Positions 1-7,552 are shown, counted from the stretch's first letter. The stretch: DNA of 22,064 nt from Halieaceae bacterium UBA5044 (GCA_002416125.1 DIBU01000009.1:1396-23459); one strand, 5' to 3'. Translations and numbers: made by a program. The notes: a model not told the origin generated them from the sequence alone.

Positions 1-86
1 GTCAGCGTCGTCTTGCCATGGTCTACGTGACCAATGGTGCCCACGTTGACGTGGGGCTTCTTACGTTCAAACTTTTCCTTTGCCAT
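1..86 (-). CDS. tuf: Elongation factor Tu, N-terminal fragment (cut by window edge)
   Basis: This is the first 28 codons of EF-Tu, the GTPase that delivers aminoacyl-tRNA to the ribosome in the cytoplasm. The translation begins [20 protein letters not shown] and continues into the G1/P-loop motif GHVDHGKT, which is diagnostic for EF-Tu. The gene runs off the left edge. The ATG at 84-86 is preceded at good spacing by an AGGAGA Shine-Dalgarno sequence. It lies 97 bp downstream of tRNA-Thr(GGT), Gly and Tyr on the same strand, the conserved tRNA-tufB arrangement of gammaproteobacteria, so co-transcription from the promoter at 521-549 is likely. Confidence 0.97.
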
Positions 87-183
87 TTCGACGGTCTCCT
101 GTTACCGGCCTGGACTTGCAGTAATACCGCACTTTCCTGTGTCAACTTCCACCGCCCGGCACGCCGCACGGCAAACAACTGGG

Positions 184-259
<76 letters not shown>

Positions 260-275
260 CTTGCTCGTACCCAAC

Positions 276-349
<74 letters not shown>

Positions 350-424
350 CTGACCCGCTTCTATCTGGCGGATTAGCCGCAGCTGCGACCCGCTTTGGCA
401 CACGCTGTGCCGCGGCGTTTAGCC

Positions 425-508
425 TGGTGGAGGGGGGTGGATTCGAACCACCGAAGCTTTCGCGTCAGATTTACAGTCTGATCCCTTTGGCCACTCGGGA
501 ACCCCTCC
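425..508 (-). tRNA. tRNA-Tyr, anticodon GTA
   Basis: This is an 84-nt class II tRNA on the minus strand, with GGAGGGG at the 5' end, an encoded CCA and a long variable arm. The anticodon loop CTGTAAA gives GTA. It corresponds to E. coli tyrU and is the first gene of the Tyr-Gly-Thr-tuf cluster here. The E. coli cluster starts one tRNA earlier, with Thr(TGT), which in this window lies 15 kb away at 15696. Confidence 0.97.
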
Positions 509-520
509 GAAAGGCGGCAT

Positions 521-549
521 ATTGTCCAGACGGCCCTATCCTTTGTCAA
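521..549 (-). promoter_or_regulatory. Sigma70 promoter of the tRNA-Tyr/Gly/Thr-tuf operon
   Basis: On the minus strand a perfect -35 TTGACA (544-549) is followed after exactly 17 bp by GACAAT (521-526). The G+C-rich discriminator-like stretch GCCGCC then lies just before the tRNA-Tyr 5' end at 508. A strong -35 with a GC-rich discriminator is typical of stringently controlled stable-RNA promoters. Start-site position and stringent control are inferred. Confidence 0.7.
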
Positions 550-612
550 CCGATAAATCAAACAAAATCATCCACCTGTCAGGCGGTGCCAAACGGGAAC
601 CCGAGTAGCTGC

Positions 613-1026
613 TCAGGCCGGTATGGCGATGGTCGCCAGGGCCTTCACATGCATGCCCCACTGGCTGTTCTGGCCCACGACCTCCACCTCGACGAGGCCG
701 TCGGCGCAGGACTTCACCTCGCCGGTCATGGTCATGGTGGTGCCGGGGATATTGGGTGCCCCCAGGTGAATGGTCAGCTTGCGGAAAACAGCATCGCGGC
801 CACACCAGTCGCGCAGGTAGGATTCGGTCAGCCCCTGGGTGGTCAGGATGTTCATGAACACATCCGGCATGCCACTGTCCTGAGCCACCGCCTTGTCGTG
901 ATGGACCTTCTGGAAATCACGTGTCGCGAGGGCGCCGCTCACGATCAATGACGTGGTAATGGCAATTTCACGTGGCGGCAGCGTGTCACCCACCCTGACC
1001 GTCCCCTGCTGGATTTGATGACTCAT
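613..1026 (-). CDS. MaoC-like (hot-dog) enoyl-CoA hydratase/dehydratase subunit
   Basis: This 137-residue protein has the single hot-dog fold of MaoC-type dehydratases, which hydrate enoyl-CoA double bonds. The family signature is visible at residues 36-44 (RDFQKVHHD), holding the Asp/His pair expected in the hydratase active site. Its ATG overlaps the TGA of the upstream FAS1-like dehydratase gene by 4 bp (ATGA), so the two are translationally coupled. In actinobacterial steroid side-chain degradation, a paired MaoC protein (ChsH1) and a FAS1/MaoC-type partner (ChsH2) form a heteromeric enoyl-CoA hydratase, and the divergent DUF35 and Ltp2-like genes fit that pathway. The substrate is not evident from sequence: steroid and other branched acyl-CoA are both possible. 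Confidence 0.85.
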   Translation of the reverse strand: MSHQIQQGTVRVGDTLPPREIAITTSLIVSGALATRDFQKVHHDKAVAQDSGMPDVFMNILTTQGLTESYLRDWCGRDAVFRKLTIHLGAPNIPGTTMTMTGEVKSCADGLVEVEVVGQNSQWGMHVKALATIAIPA

Positions 1027-1571
1027 TGGGCAGCCTCCCCGCCGGCGGTATTGGGACGGTACTTGAGCACCTTGAAACTCTGGCGACCCAGCGGCTCCCC
1101 ATCCTGGTTGGTAAACTCGGTGACCGTTTCGTAAAAGTAGCCTTCGCCGAGCCCGGTCTTTTTCCGCCCGGAAATGTTATCGATCACCGTCCGCGCATGA
1201 ACGACTTCGCCCAGGCGCAACTCCCGATCGTATTCCTGCGTGGTGTTGGTCGCGACCACGCCCACATACCCATGCTCGTCAAACAGGTCAAACAGTTCGG
1301 TCTGCGGGTCCTGCTCACGCCCCTGGGCCGCGACCGCGTATCCGGCCTGACCCCAGGCGAACAACATCGTTGCCGGCGCGACCAGCTCGCCCCGCGAGCC
1401 CGCAGCCGCCTCGGCTTCGTCCAGGTGATCTGGATTGGTGTTGCCCATAACCTCGCACCAGTGGCGAATCATGGCTTTATTGACTGCGTCCTTGGCGGCG
1501 GACGCGCCGCACTCGCGGCCGACGAAGGCCTTTATCTTTTCTTCGAAGGCGGCAATATCTTCGTTACTCAT
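1023..1571 (-). CDS. FAS1-like / MaoC N-terminal-type dehydratase subunit
   Basis: This 182-residue protein is recognised as a MaoC N-terminal (FAS1-like) dehydratase domain, the partner hot-dog half used in heteromeric enoyl-CoA hydratases. The C-terminal half has the usual strands around a VVHARTVIDNISGRKK-type segment and an acidic-aromatic stretch before the TEFTNQDGE turn. The start was placed at MSNEDIAAFEEK. A longer reading to 1667 would run through the divergent promoter region and adds non-conserved residues. It is first in a two-gene minus-strand operon, overlapping the next gene by 4 bp. In the ChsH2 family this domain is fused to DUF35; here DUF35 is encoded separately on the opposite strand. 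Function as the hydratase partner is inferred from pairing and neighbours. Confidence 0.82.
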   Translation of the reverse strand: MSNEDIAAFEEKIKAFVGRECGASAAKDAVNKAMIRHWCEVMGNTNPDHLDEAEAAAGSRGELVAPATMLFAWGQAGYAVAAQGREQDPQTELFDLFDEHGYVGVVATNTTQEYDRELRLGEVVHARTVIDNISGRKKTGLGEGYFYETVTEFTNQDGEPLGRQSFKVLKYRPNTAGGEAAQ

Positions 1572-1643
1572 GGCTCTGCTGGCTCCGGCTGGTGGCGGGC
1601 TTTGGCGCCCGCACGCTCGATCACTGTACTGCGCGAACAAGAT

Positions 1644-1663
1644 AATTGAATTTATATTCAATT
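1644..1663. promoter_or_regulatory. Candidate operator: inverted repeat in the divergent promoter region
   Basis: AATTGAAT-ttat-ATTCAATT is a perfect 8-bp dyad with a 4-bp spacer. An additional half-site-like TTCAATT follows at once. It sits in the 160-bp AT-rich gap between the divergent dehydratase operon (start 1571) and the DUF35/aldolase operon (start 1732), where one repressor could control both. The size and symmetry suit a TetR- or GntR-type regulator, but no regulator gene is adjacent. Confidence 0.55.
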
Positions 1664-1731
1664 TCAATTATGTTTTACCGCGGTCAGACTTCGACCATCG
1701 ACACTCACAGCAGAAAAACGGCGGTGTGCAC

Positions 1732-2148
1732 ATGGCGCAGAGTTTCAGAATGAAGCCCCCGATGGGGGAGGACAACGGCTGGTGGTGGCAGCAGGCTGCC
1801 GAGGGGCATCTTGCGATTCAGCGCTGCGCATCCTGCGGCACGCTGCGGCACCCCCCGAGGCCCATGTGTGGCGATTGCCATTCTCTGGACTGGGATCATG
1901 TCGCCTCTTCAGGCCGCGGGACGCTGGACAGCTTCACCATCCTCCACCACCCGCAATTTCCGGGCTTCGACTACCCGCTGATTATCATACTGGTGCAGCT
2001 GGAAGAGGGTACGCGCTTTACCTCGCAGCTGGTCAACTGCAGTCCGGAGTCGGTCGAGTTCGGTATGCCGGTGGAAATGGTGATGCATGAGGACCCGGAC
2101 GGGTTCCGACTGCCCATGTTCCAGCCCGCACAAGGAGCCAGCGCATGA
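1732..2148 (+). CDS. DUF35 / OB-fold zinc-ribbon acyl-CoA-associated protein
   Basis: This is a 138-residue protein with an N-terminal rubredoxin-like zinc ribbon, Cys32-x2-Cys35 and Cys46-x2-Cys49, followed by an OB-fold (roughly residues 55-130). This is the DUF35 architecture found next to or fused with thiolase-fold proteins. In the Ltp2-ChsH2 system the DUF35 domain binds the thiolase-like aldolase and is needed for its activity, so partnership with the next gene is likely. Its TGA overlaps the ATG of that gene by 4 bp. Start ATG at 1732; an in-frame GTG two codons upstream is an alternative, and neither has a strong Shine-Dalgarno sequence. Confidence 0.88.
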   Translation: MAQSFRMKPPMGEDNGWWWQQAAEGHLAIQRCASCGTLRHPPRPMCGDCHSLDWDHVASSGRGTLDSFTILHHPQFPGFDYPLIIILVQLEEGTRFTSQLVNCSPESVEFGMPVEMVMHEDPDGFRLPMFQPAQGASA

Positions 2149-3314
2149 GCCACTTCCTGAAAGACAAGGCCGCCATCGCCGGTATCGGCCTCACCGGCTT
2201 CTCGAAAAAATCCGGCGTCTCGGAGCTGTCGCTCGCCGCCCAGGCCACACTCGCAGCCTGCGAGGATGCGGGCCTGCCGCCCTCGGAGATCGACGGTTTT
2301 GTCAGCTATACACTGGATTCCACCGACGAAATCGAGCTCGCCCGCACCGTCGGCGCCGGCGATCTGAAACTGTTTACCAAGGTGAACTACGGCGGCGGCG
2401 CCGCCGTGGGCACGATTTTGCACGCCGTGATGGCGGTGGCCAGCGGTGTGGCCGACAACGTGATCTGCTACCGGGCCATGAATGGCCGCTCCGGCCAGCG
2501 CATGGGCCAGGGCATTTCCGGGCAGATCGTCAGCTCGGATCTGGTCCACTGGTCCTGGTACATGCCCTACGGCATGCTCACGCCCGGCTCCTGGATCGCC
2601 ATGGTCGCCAACAAGTACATGCACCACTACGGCGTGACCGCGGAGGACCTCGGACGGGTCGCCATATCCCAGCGCAATTACGCGCAGAGCAACCCGCGCT
2701 CCTTCTTCCACGGCAAGCCGCTGACCATGGAGGACTACCTGGCATCGAAGATGATCGCGGACCCGCTGCGGCTCTACGACTTCTGCCAGGAAACCGATGG
2801 TGGCTGCGCCATTCTGGTGACCAGCGCCGAGCGCGCCCGCGACCTGCAGCAGAAGCCGGCCATCATTCGCGGCGTGGTGCAGGCCTCCACCCGTGGCCAG
2901 GAGCAGATGACCAGCTACTACCGCGACGCGCTGGACTCCCTGCCCGAAATGGAGATGGCAGCGCAGCTGGTGTACGACCAGAGCGGCCTGGGGCCGGAGG
3001 ATATCGACGCGGCCTGCCTGTATGACGCCTTCACCTCAGAGGTCATCATGCAGCTGGAAAGCTTTGGCTTCTGCGGCCGCGGCGAGGGCAAGGACATGGT
3101 GCGCGACGGCGCGCTGGACATTGACGGCCGCCTGCCCAACAACACCCACGGGGGCCTGCTGTCGGAGGCCTACATTCACGGTATGAACAATATTGCCGAA
3201 GGCGCACGCCTGGTGCGCGGCACCTCTACCAGCCAGCCCGAACAGGTGGAGCATGTGCTGGTGAGCAGTGGTGTGGGGGTGCCTACTGGCGCACTGATCC
3301 TCGGCCGCGACTGA
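2145..3314 (+). CDS. Thiolase-fold lipid-transfer protein, probable Ltp2-like acyl-CoA retro-aldolase
   Basis: This 389-residue protein has the SCP2-thiolase/lipid-transfer fold, but the N-terminal nucleophile position lies in a Gly-Ala stretch (NYGGGAAVG, residues 81-89) with no Cys, and the C-terminal CxG thiolase motif is absent. It keeps Tyr293 (LYDAFT) and Tyr343-x-His345-Gly-Met (SEAYIHGM). From memory, the two tyrosines of the steroid retro-aldolase Ltp2 that act in C-C cleavage lie at almost these positions. It is therefore more likely an aldolase that releases a short acyl-CoA from a beta-hydroxyacyl-CoA than a thiolase. It is coupled to the DUF35 gene by a 4-bp overlap, which fits the Ltp2-DUF35 complex. 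Steroid side chains are the best-guess substrate; no other steroid genes are in the window. Confidence 0.85.
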   Translation: MSHFLKDKAAIAGIGLTGFSKKSGVSELSLAAQATLAACEDAGLPPSEIDGFVSYTLDSTDEIELARTVGAGDLKLFTKVNYGGGAAVGTILHAVMAVASGVADNVICYRAMNGRSGQRMGQGISGQIVSSDLVHWSWYMPYGMLTPGSWIAMVANKYMHHYGVTAEDLGRVAISQRNYAQSNPRSFFHGKPLTMEDYLASKMIADPLRLYDFCQETDGGCAILVTSAERARDLQQKPAIIRGVVQASTRGQEQMTSYYRDALDSLPEMEMAAQLVYDQSGLGPEDIDAACLYDAFTSEVIMQLESFGFCGRGEGKDMVRDGALDIDGRLPNNTHGGLLSEAYIHGMNNIAEGARLVRGTSTSQPEQVEHVLVSSGVGVPTGALILGRD

Positions 3315-3323
3315 CTGTACAGC

Positions 3324-3349
3324 CCCCGCGCGCCGCCCGGCCCGCGGGG
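3324..3349. terminator. GC-rich hairpin between convergent genes
   Basis: CCCCGCG and CGCGGGG form a perfect 7-bp stem with a 12-nt loop, in the 37-bp gap between the convergent aldolase and MFS genes. There is no U-tract on either side. It could act as a bidirectional transcription barrier, but an intrinsic terminator is not proven. Confidence 0.35.
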
Positions 3350-3351
3350 CC

Positions 3352-4689
3352 TCAGTGCTCCCAGGTATCCGCCACCGCAGCGCCGCGCGCCTCGTCAACG
3401 GGCAACACGGCCACCATCGCGACCAGAAACAGCAGCAGACAAAACACGATCGCATCGGCCAGCCCCAGCAACCACTGCACCAGGCCGAGGCCGAAGATAC
3501 CGAATACGGCCGCCGCCTTGGTCGCCATCCCCCAGTAGCCAAAAAACTCGGCCGCCCTGGCGTGAGGTGTCAGCACACCTACCAGCGCCCGCGCCGCAGA
3601 CTGCGAAGAACCCAGGCTCAGCCCGGAGAGCACGCCCGCGAACAGGAACACATGCTGGGCCTGCCAGGCCACCCCCAGTGCGGCCTGCGCCAGACGGGTC
3701 AGTGCGGGGGTCTGCCAGATTGCAAGGATGGCGAGCAGCCACAGCGCCAGCGTCAGCAGATAAACCCGACGCGCGCCCCAGCGGCTTTGCAGATGACCGA
3801 AGAACAGTGCGCCGAGGGCCGCCGTAATCTGTACCGTGATGAACATCATGACGCGCACGGACTCATCCCAGCCAATCACCTGGGCACCGTAAATGAACGA
3901 AAAGGCGATGATGATGTAGATGCCCGCCATGGCGAAGAACACCGATACCAGCAAGGTGCGCAGGTCGCGGAACTGCGCCAGCGCGCGCTGTGTCTCCAAC
4001 ACCCTGGATACGCCCATGCGCAGCAGTGCTGACGGGGCAAGCACCGGCCGCTGCACGCCCCGCTCCCGCAGCCAGATAAAAGTCGGTATGGCCGCCAGCA
4101 GGAAAAAGCCACCGGCGAAAGGCCCCACCCAGCGAATACGGTCGTAGTTCTCAAGCGATACATCACCCAACATAAGCAGGGTGAAGGCGGTGGCGACCAA
4201 TCCGCCCACGTAGCCCAGACTCCAACCCAGGCCCGATATCCAGCCCAGTGCACTGCGCGGACCCAGGTCCGGCAGGAAACTGGTGATGAAGCCCTCTCCG
4301 ATGGCGTAGGCAAAGTTCGACAGTACCAGCAGTAGCATGGCGGTCAGAATCCAGCCGGGTTCCACGAAGTACAGCAGGCCGGTGGCGACAACGGTGAGCA
4401 AATAGCTGGCAAACAGAAACCGCTTGCGGCTGCGCGAGTAGTCCATGATCGCGCCGCACAGGGGGCTGGCGACCACCACCAGCACATAGCTTGCCGCCAG
4501 CGCGACACTCCACAGCAGGTTACCCAACCGGTAGTCCGGCGCGTCGCCCACGATCACGCGGGTAAACAGATCGCCAAAGACCACCGTGATGATGAGCAAC
4601 GTATAGCCCTGGTTGGCGAAATCGAACATCGCCCAGCCGAATATCTCACGACGGGGGGCCAGCGCGGCGGGACCGCGCGCGGAGGTCAC
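3352..4689 (-). CDS. UMF1-family MFS transporter (ATG22-like)
   Basis: This inner-membrane permease of about 445 residues has 11-12 hydrophobic helices. The N-terminal FGWAMFDFANQGYTLLIITV segment is characteristic of the UMF1/vacuole-effluxer-like branch of the major facilitator superfamily. The SRSRKR loop after the third hydrophobic stretch matches the MFS cytoplasmic signature region, and the protein ends with a soluble tail. The chosen start is GTG at 4687-4689, overlapping the TGA of the upstream GGCT-like gene by 4 bp (GTGA). A second in-frame GTG at 4711-4713 would add eight residues and is also possible. The substrate is unknown; bacterial UMF1 proteins are poorly characterised. Confidence 0.88.
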   Translation of the reverse strand: MTSARGPAALAPRREIFGWAMFDFANQGYTLLIITVVFGDLFTRVIVGDAPDYRLGNLLWSVALAASYVLVVVASPLCGAIMDYSRSRKRFLFASYLLTVVATGLLYFVEPGWILTAMLLLVLSNFAYAIGEGFITSFLPDLGPRSALGWISGLGWSLGYVGGLVATAFTLLMLGDVSLENYDRIRWVGPFAGGFFLLAAIPTFIWLRERGVQRPVLAPSALLRMGVSRVLETQRALAQFRDLRTLLVSVFFAMAGIYIIIAFSFIYGAQVIGWDESVRVMMFITVQITAALGALFFGHLQSRWGARRVYLLTLALWLLAILAIWQTPALTRLAQAALGVAWQAQHVFLFAGVLSGLSLGSSQSAARALVGVLTPHARAAEFFGYWGMATKAAAVFGIFGLGLVQWLLGLADAIVFCLLLFLVAMVAVLPVDEARGAAVADTWEH

Positions 4690-5135
4690 ACAGGCAACCG
4701 CCGGTAAACCCACACGGGCTCACCAGAATCCAGCGCCAGGCAGACACGCTCGTAGCGCACGCCGAGGCGCTCGTAGCGATCGAGACGCGCCAGCTCTTTC
4801 GGTGCGACGGAGAACACCTCTCCCGGCACCCGCCCGTCCGGCAATGGCTGAATATCAAGGCGCTGCTTGTCAAAGCCTGAGACTGCAGCAGGCGCGGTCG
4901 AAATGCGTCGCCCGACAATCAGCCAGCGCACCAGGGGGTTGCGCAGGGTGCCGTACACGAACACGCGCTGATCGCAGGGACCTTCGGGGGCCTCGTAGCC
5001 TTCGGGCATGACATAGCCCCAAGGGCCCAACAGCACCCACCACAGATACATGCCCGTGGCAGAGAGCACGCCCAGCGCCCCCGCCGCCATACGCCAGCGC
5101 CAGCCCGTGCGCGAAATCGTCAATTCCTGCTTCAT
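4686..5135 (-). CDS. Membrane-anchored gamma-glutamylcyclotransferase/AIG2-like protein
   Basis: This 149-residue protein has one N-terminal transmembrane helix (about residues 14-38), then a GGCT-like domain. The family hallmarks are VFVYGTL (58-64), the PGEVF segment holding the probable catalytic Glu106, and the LDRYE turn (118-122). GGCT-fold enzymes cyclise gamma-glutamyl amines or peptides to 5-oxoproline. Membrane anchoring is unusual for the family, and the true substrate is unknown. The start was set at MKQELTIS; the longer reading to 5282 crosses the intergenic region and overlaps the divergent globin promoter area. It is translationally coupled to the MFS gene downstream, suggesting a two-gene operon. 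Confidence 0.8.
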   Translation of the reverse strand: MKQELTISRTGWRWRMAAGALGVLSATGMYLWWVLLGPWGYVMPEGYEAPEGPCDQRVFVYGTLRNPLVRWLIVGRRISTAPAAVSGFDKQRLDIQPLPDGRVPGEVFSVAPKELARLDRYERLGVRYERVCLALDSGEPVWVYRRLPV

Positions 5136-5306
5136 ACGTTCATCATACCGTTGCTGCCGGCCCAGTGCAGTAGCCGGCCTTCTGCGGTGACTCCGGCAGA
5201 GAGCGTGATTGTGGACTAGACTCACCCGGTAGAACCGCGGCGGTATGACCACCGCCGCAGGGTGTTCGCCATTCATTGCCACAACTCACCGCTGTTGGGG
5301 GGTGCG

Positions 5307-5720
5307 ATGACCATGAAAGAGCCAACATCGAAGGAGCTTTTCCTGCACAGCGTCACGCGCTGCCTGACGCACGAGACTTTTATCCACGCTTTCTATCTGC
5401 GTCTGTTCGATGCCTCCGAGGAGATCAGGGCCAAATTCCGTTTCACCGACCTGGAGAAGCAGAACGCCATGCTGCGCCGCTCTCTGCTGTTATACGCCGA
5501 GGCGACAGCGGGTCGCACCGAAGCGCTGCGAGAAGTCAACGAGCGTGCCACAACACATGACCGGCATCATCTCGATATTCAGCCGCATCTGTATGCCGTG
5601 TGGATCGACACCATTGTCACAACAGCGCGCGACTTTGACCTACAATGGAATGACGATATCGAAGTCGCATGGCGGACCATACTGGGGCACGTCGTGCAGC
5701 AGATGATTCGGCGCTATTGA
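5307..5720 (+). CDS. Single-domain globin-like heme protein
   Basis: This 137-residue all-helical protein has the globin pattern: helix A/B with FYLRLFDASEEIRAKF (28-43), an E-helix-like KQNAMLRRSLLLY, and a probable proximal histidine His84 in RATTHDRHHLDIQPHLY (F helix). The helix rich in Trp and aliphatic residues that follows matches G/H. Bacterial single-domain globins bind O2 or NO, or sense redox state; no reductase or signalling domain is fused, so the role is open. Start ATG at 5307 follows a GGGGGG Shine-Dalgarno at 5297-5302; ATG 5313 is a second option. It diverges from the GGCT/MFS operon. Confidence 0.8.
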   Translation: MTMKEPTSKELFLHSVTRCLTHETFIHAFYLRLFDASEEIRAKFRFTDLEKQNAMLRRSLLLYAEATAGRTEALREVNERATTHDRHHLDIQPHLYAVWIDTIVTTARDFDLQWNDDIEVAWRTILGHVVQQMIRRY

Positions 5721-5798
5721 CGGGGCGGCGGAACGGCGTAGCGCTTCCCGATTCGCCAATGCACCCGATTGCACGCTTGTTTTGCCACCGAGGCCGCC

Positions 5799-6719
5799 AT
5801 GCTAGAGCACCAGAAAATCCTACTCACCGGCGCCGCCGGTCAGATCGCCTTTCCGCTGGGTCGTTATCTCGCCGCCAACAATGAGGTCTGGGGCGTCGCA
5901 CGCTTCAGCGAGCCGGGCTCCCGGGAGCGCTGCGAGCAGGCGGGCATGATCACCCGCAGCATCGATCTCGCCAGCGGCGAGTTCGGTGATCTGCCAGAGG
6001 ATTTCGACTACGTGCTGCATTTCGCGGTGTTCCAGCTTGGCGGTCAGGACTACAACCATGCACTGGAGGTGAACGCCGAGGGCACTGCGCTGCTGATGGC
6101 GCACTGTCGCAGCGCCAGGGCCTGTCTGGTCATGTCCACCTGTGCGGTGTACGCCCTGCACCCCGATCCGCGCCACGCGTTCCAGGAGGACGACCCGCTG
6201 GGGGACTCCAAACAGCCCTACTCACCCACCTACGCCATCTCCAAAATTGCCCAGGAGGCGGTTGCGCGCAGCTGCGCCCGGCTGTACCAACTGCCCACGA
6301 CGATCGCGCGCATGAATGTGTCCTACTCGTCCAATGGCGGGCTGCCGGCTTATCACCTCGACGCCATCATGCGCAATGAGGAGATCGTGCTGCCCTCGGG
6401 TGGCGAGGCCTGGTATACCTGCATTCACCAGGATGACATCAATCAACAGGTGGCCCCGTTACTGGCCGCAGCAAGCGTTCCCGCCACCCTGGTCAACTGG
6501 AGCGGCGACGAGCCGGTGGACGTGCGCAGCTGGTGCGAGTACCTCGGGGAGCTTGCGGGGCGCACGCCGCGTTTCCGCGAGGACGACAGCCAGTCCATTC
6601 CCTCACGCGTGACAGATAACAGGCGCCGGCTGGAGATTATCGGCCCCTGCCGTATCGGCTGGCAGGACGGTTTTGCGGCCATGGCCCGGGAGCGCCACCC
6701 CGCACTGAAGCGCAGCTGA
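5799..6719 (+). CDS. NAD-dependent epimerase/dehydratase (extended SDR)
   Basis: This 306-residue Rossmann protein has an N-terminal dinucleotide-binding loop LLTGAAGQIA (8-17, GxxGxxA variant), a Ser/Thr at 113-114 in the active-site strand (STCAVY) and the catalytic Tyr145-x3-Lys149 pair (YAISK). This places it in the extended short-chain dehydrogenase/NDP-sugar epimerase family. The C-terminal substrate domain is shorter and lacks obvious sugar-nucleotide motifs, so the substrate cannot be assigned. ATG at 5799 has GAGG upstream; a TTG at 5769 would add ten residues with no support. It is followed after 17 bp by the UDG-like gene, probably co-transcribed. Confidence 0.85.
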   Translation: MLEHQKILLTGAAGQIAFPLGRYLAANNEVWGVARFSEPGSRERCEQAGMITRSIDLASGEFGDLPEDFDYVLHFAVFQLGGQDYNHALEVNAEGTALLMAHCRSARACLVMSTCAVYALHPDPRHAFQEDDPLGDSKQPYSPTYAISKIAQEAVARSCARLYQLPTTIARMNVSYSSNGGLPAYHLDAIMRNEEIVLPSGGEAWYTCIHQDDINQQVAPLLAAASVPATLVNWSGDEPVDVRSWCEYLGELAGRTPRFREDDSQSIPSRVTDNRRRLEIIGPCRIGWQDGFAAMARERHPALKRS

Positions 6720-6736
6720 CGCGCGTTGGCGCCGGG

Positions 6737-7348
6737 ATGAGTGACTGCGCGATGAGTGGCTGCACAGAACTCCTTGCTGAAGTCAGGGACTGCCGTCTGT
6801 GCGAAGCGACGCTCCCCTTGGGTCCCCGACCTGTGCTGCAAGTGCACCCCGAAGCGCGCATCCTGATCGCCGGCCAGGCACCCGGGCGCAAGGTCCACGA
6901 CACCGGCATCCCGTTCAACGACCCCAGCGGCACTCGGCTGCGGCAGTGGCTGGGCATCGATCACGACACATTCTACGACCCCCGGACGGTCGCGCTGGTA
7001 CCCATGGGTTTTTGCTACCCCGGCACCGGAAAGCATGGCGATTTGCCGCCCCGACCGGAATGCGCGACAACCTGGCGCCGGCCCCTGCTGGAACAACTAC
7101 CGAGGATGGAGCTGACCTTGGTACTGGGACAATACGCCCAGGCTTGGCACCTGGACGGCCCCCGAGCCGGGGTCACGGCTCGTGTGCGCGCCTGGCGGGC
7201 GCACTGGCCCAACATCGTACCGTTACCTCATCCCAGCCCGCGCAATAACCGCTGGCTCAGCCAGAACCCGTGGTTCGAGACCGAGTTGCTGCCCGCCCTT
7301 CAGGCGCGGGTTGCGAGCATTCTGCGCGGGAGTGAGCAACGTGAGTAA
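6737..7348 (+). CDS. Uracil-DNA glycosylase superfamily protein, probable Fe-S type with variant motif A
   Basis: This 203-residue protein has the two superfamily motifs: motif A as GQAPG (46-50) followed by GIPFND, and motif B as LPHPSPRN (163-170, His165). Four cysteines are spaced Cys19-x2-Cys22, Cys93 and Cys109, resembling the 4Fe-4S ligands of family 4/5 enzymes. It differs from family 4 in having Gln47 where the catalytic Glu of GEAPG is expected and HD in place of ED afterwards. It could therefore remove another base, bind uracil differently, or be a distinct subfamily. Its stop lies only 20 bp before the left attachment repeat, making it the last gene outside the integrated element. 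ATG 6752 is an alternative start. Confidence 0.85.
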   Translation: MSDCAMSGCTELLAEVRDCRLCEATLPLGPRPVLQVHPEARILIAGQAPGRKVHDTGIPFNDPSGTRLRQWLGIDHDTFYDPRTVALVPMGFCYPGTGKHGDLPPRPECATTWRRPLLEQLPRMELTLVLGQYAQAWHLDGPRAGVTARVRAWRAHWPNIVPLPHPSPRNNRWLSQNPWFETELLPALQARVASILRGSEQRE

Positions 7349-7368
7349 TGATTCATTTTTCGGGAAAT

Positions 7369-7413
7369 TGGAGCTGGCGAGAGGAATCGAACCCCCGACC
7401 GGCTGATTACAAA
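7369..7413 (-). repeat. attL: 45-bp direct repeat, displaced tRNA-Thr 3' end
   Basis: This copy is identical to 15696-15740 over 45 bp and differs at the bases on both sides. On the minus strand it covers the anticodon loop through the encoded CCA of tRNA-Thr(TGT), followed by unrelated sequence where the 5' half should be. It is therefore a recombination scar, not a tRNA gene. Crossover in the anticodon-loop region is the usual place for tRNA-targeting tyrosine recombinases. Confidence 0.95.
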
Positions 7414-7496
7414 ATAAAACCAGGCCCCATACCGGCTAATTCCTTAAGGTTCATAACTATTGATATTTCAGCATGTTAGGAATACCATTTCTTCCC

Positions 7497-7552
7497 GGTG
7501 CTACGCCAAAGTTCACGACTTTTCACCCCAAACGTAGCACCAGCGTAGCACC
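7497..7552. promoter_or_regulatory. Left integrase arm-type sites (three CGTAGCACC copies)
   Basis: The 9-mer CGTAGCACC occurs directly at 7533-7541 and 7544-7552 (11-bp period, one helical turn) and inverted at 7497-7505. The paired copies recur as an identical 20-bp block at 15611-15630 near the other end. Position, phasing and presence on both sides fit arm sites bound by the integrase N-terminal domain. Overlap with the integrase upstream region (start 7601) suggests possible autorepression. Confidence 0.7.

Noticed and set aside
427..951. Plus-strand frame across tRNA-Tyr and the MaoC gene
   Set aside because: It overlaps a tRNA and is antisense to a recognised MaoC protein; no family resemblance.
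7369..7413. A second tRNA-Thr gene at the left end
   Set aside because: Only the 3' 45 nt are present and the 5' half is missing; it is the attachment-site copy.
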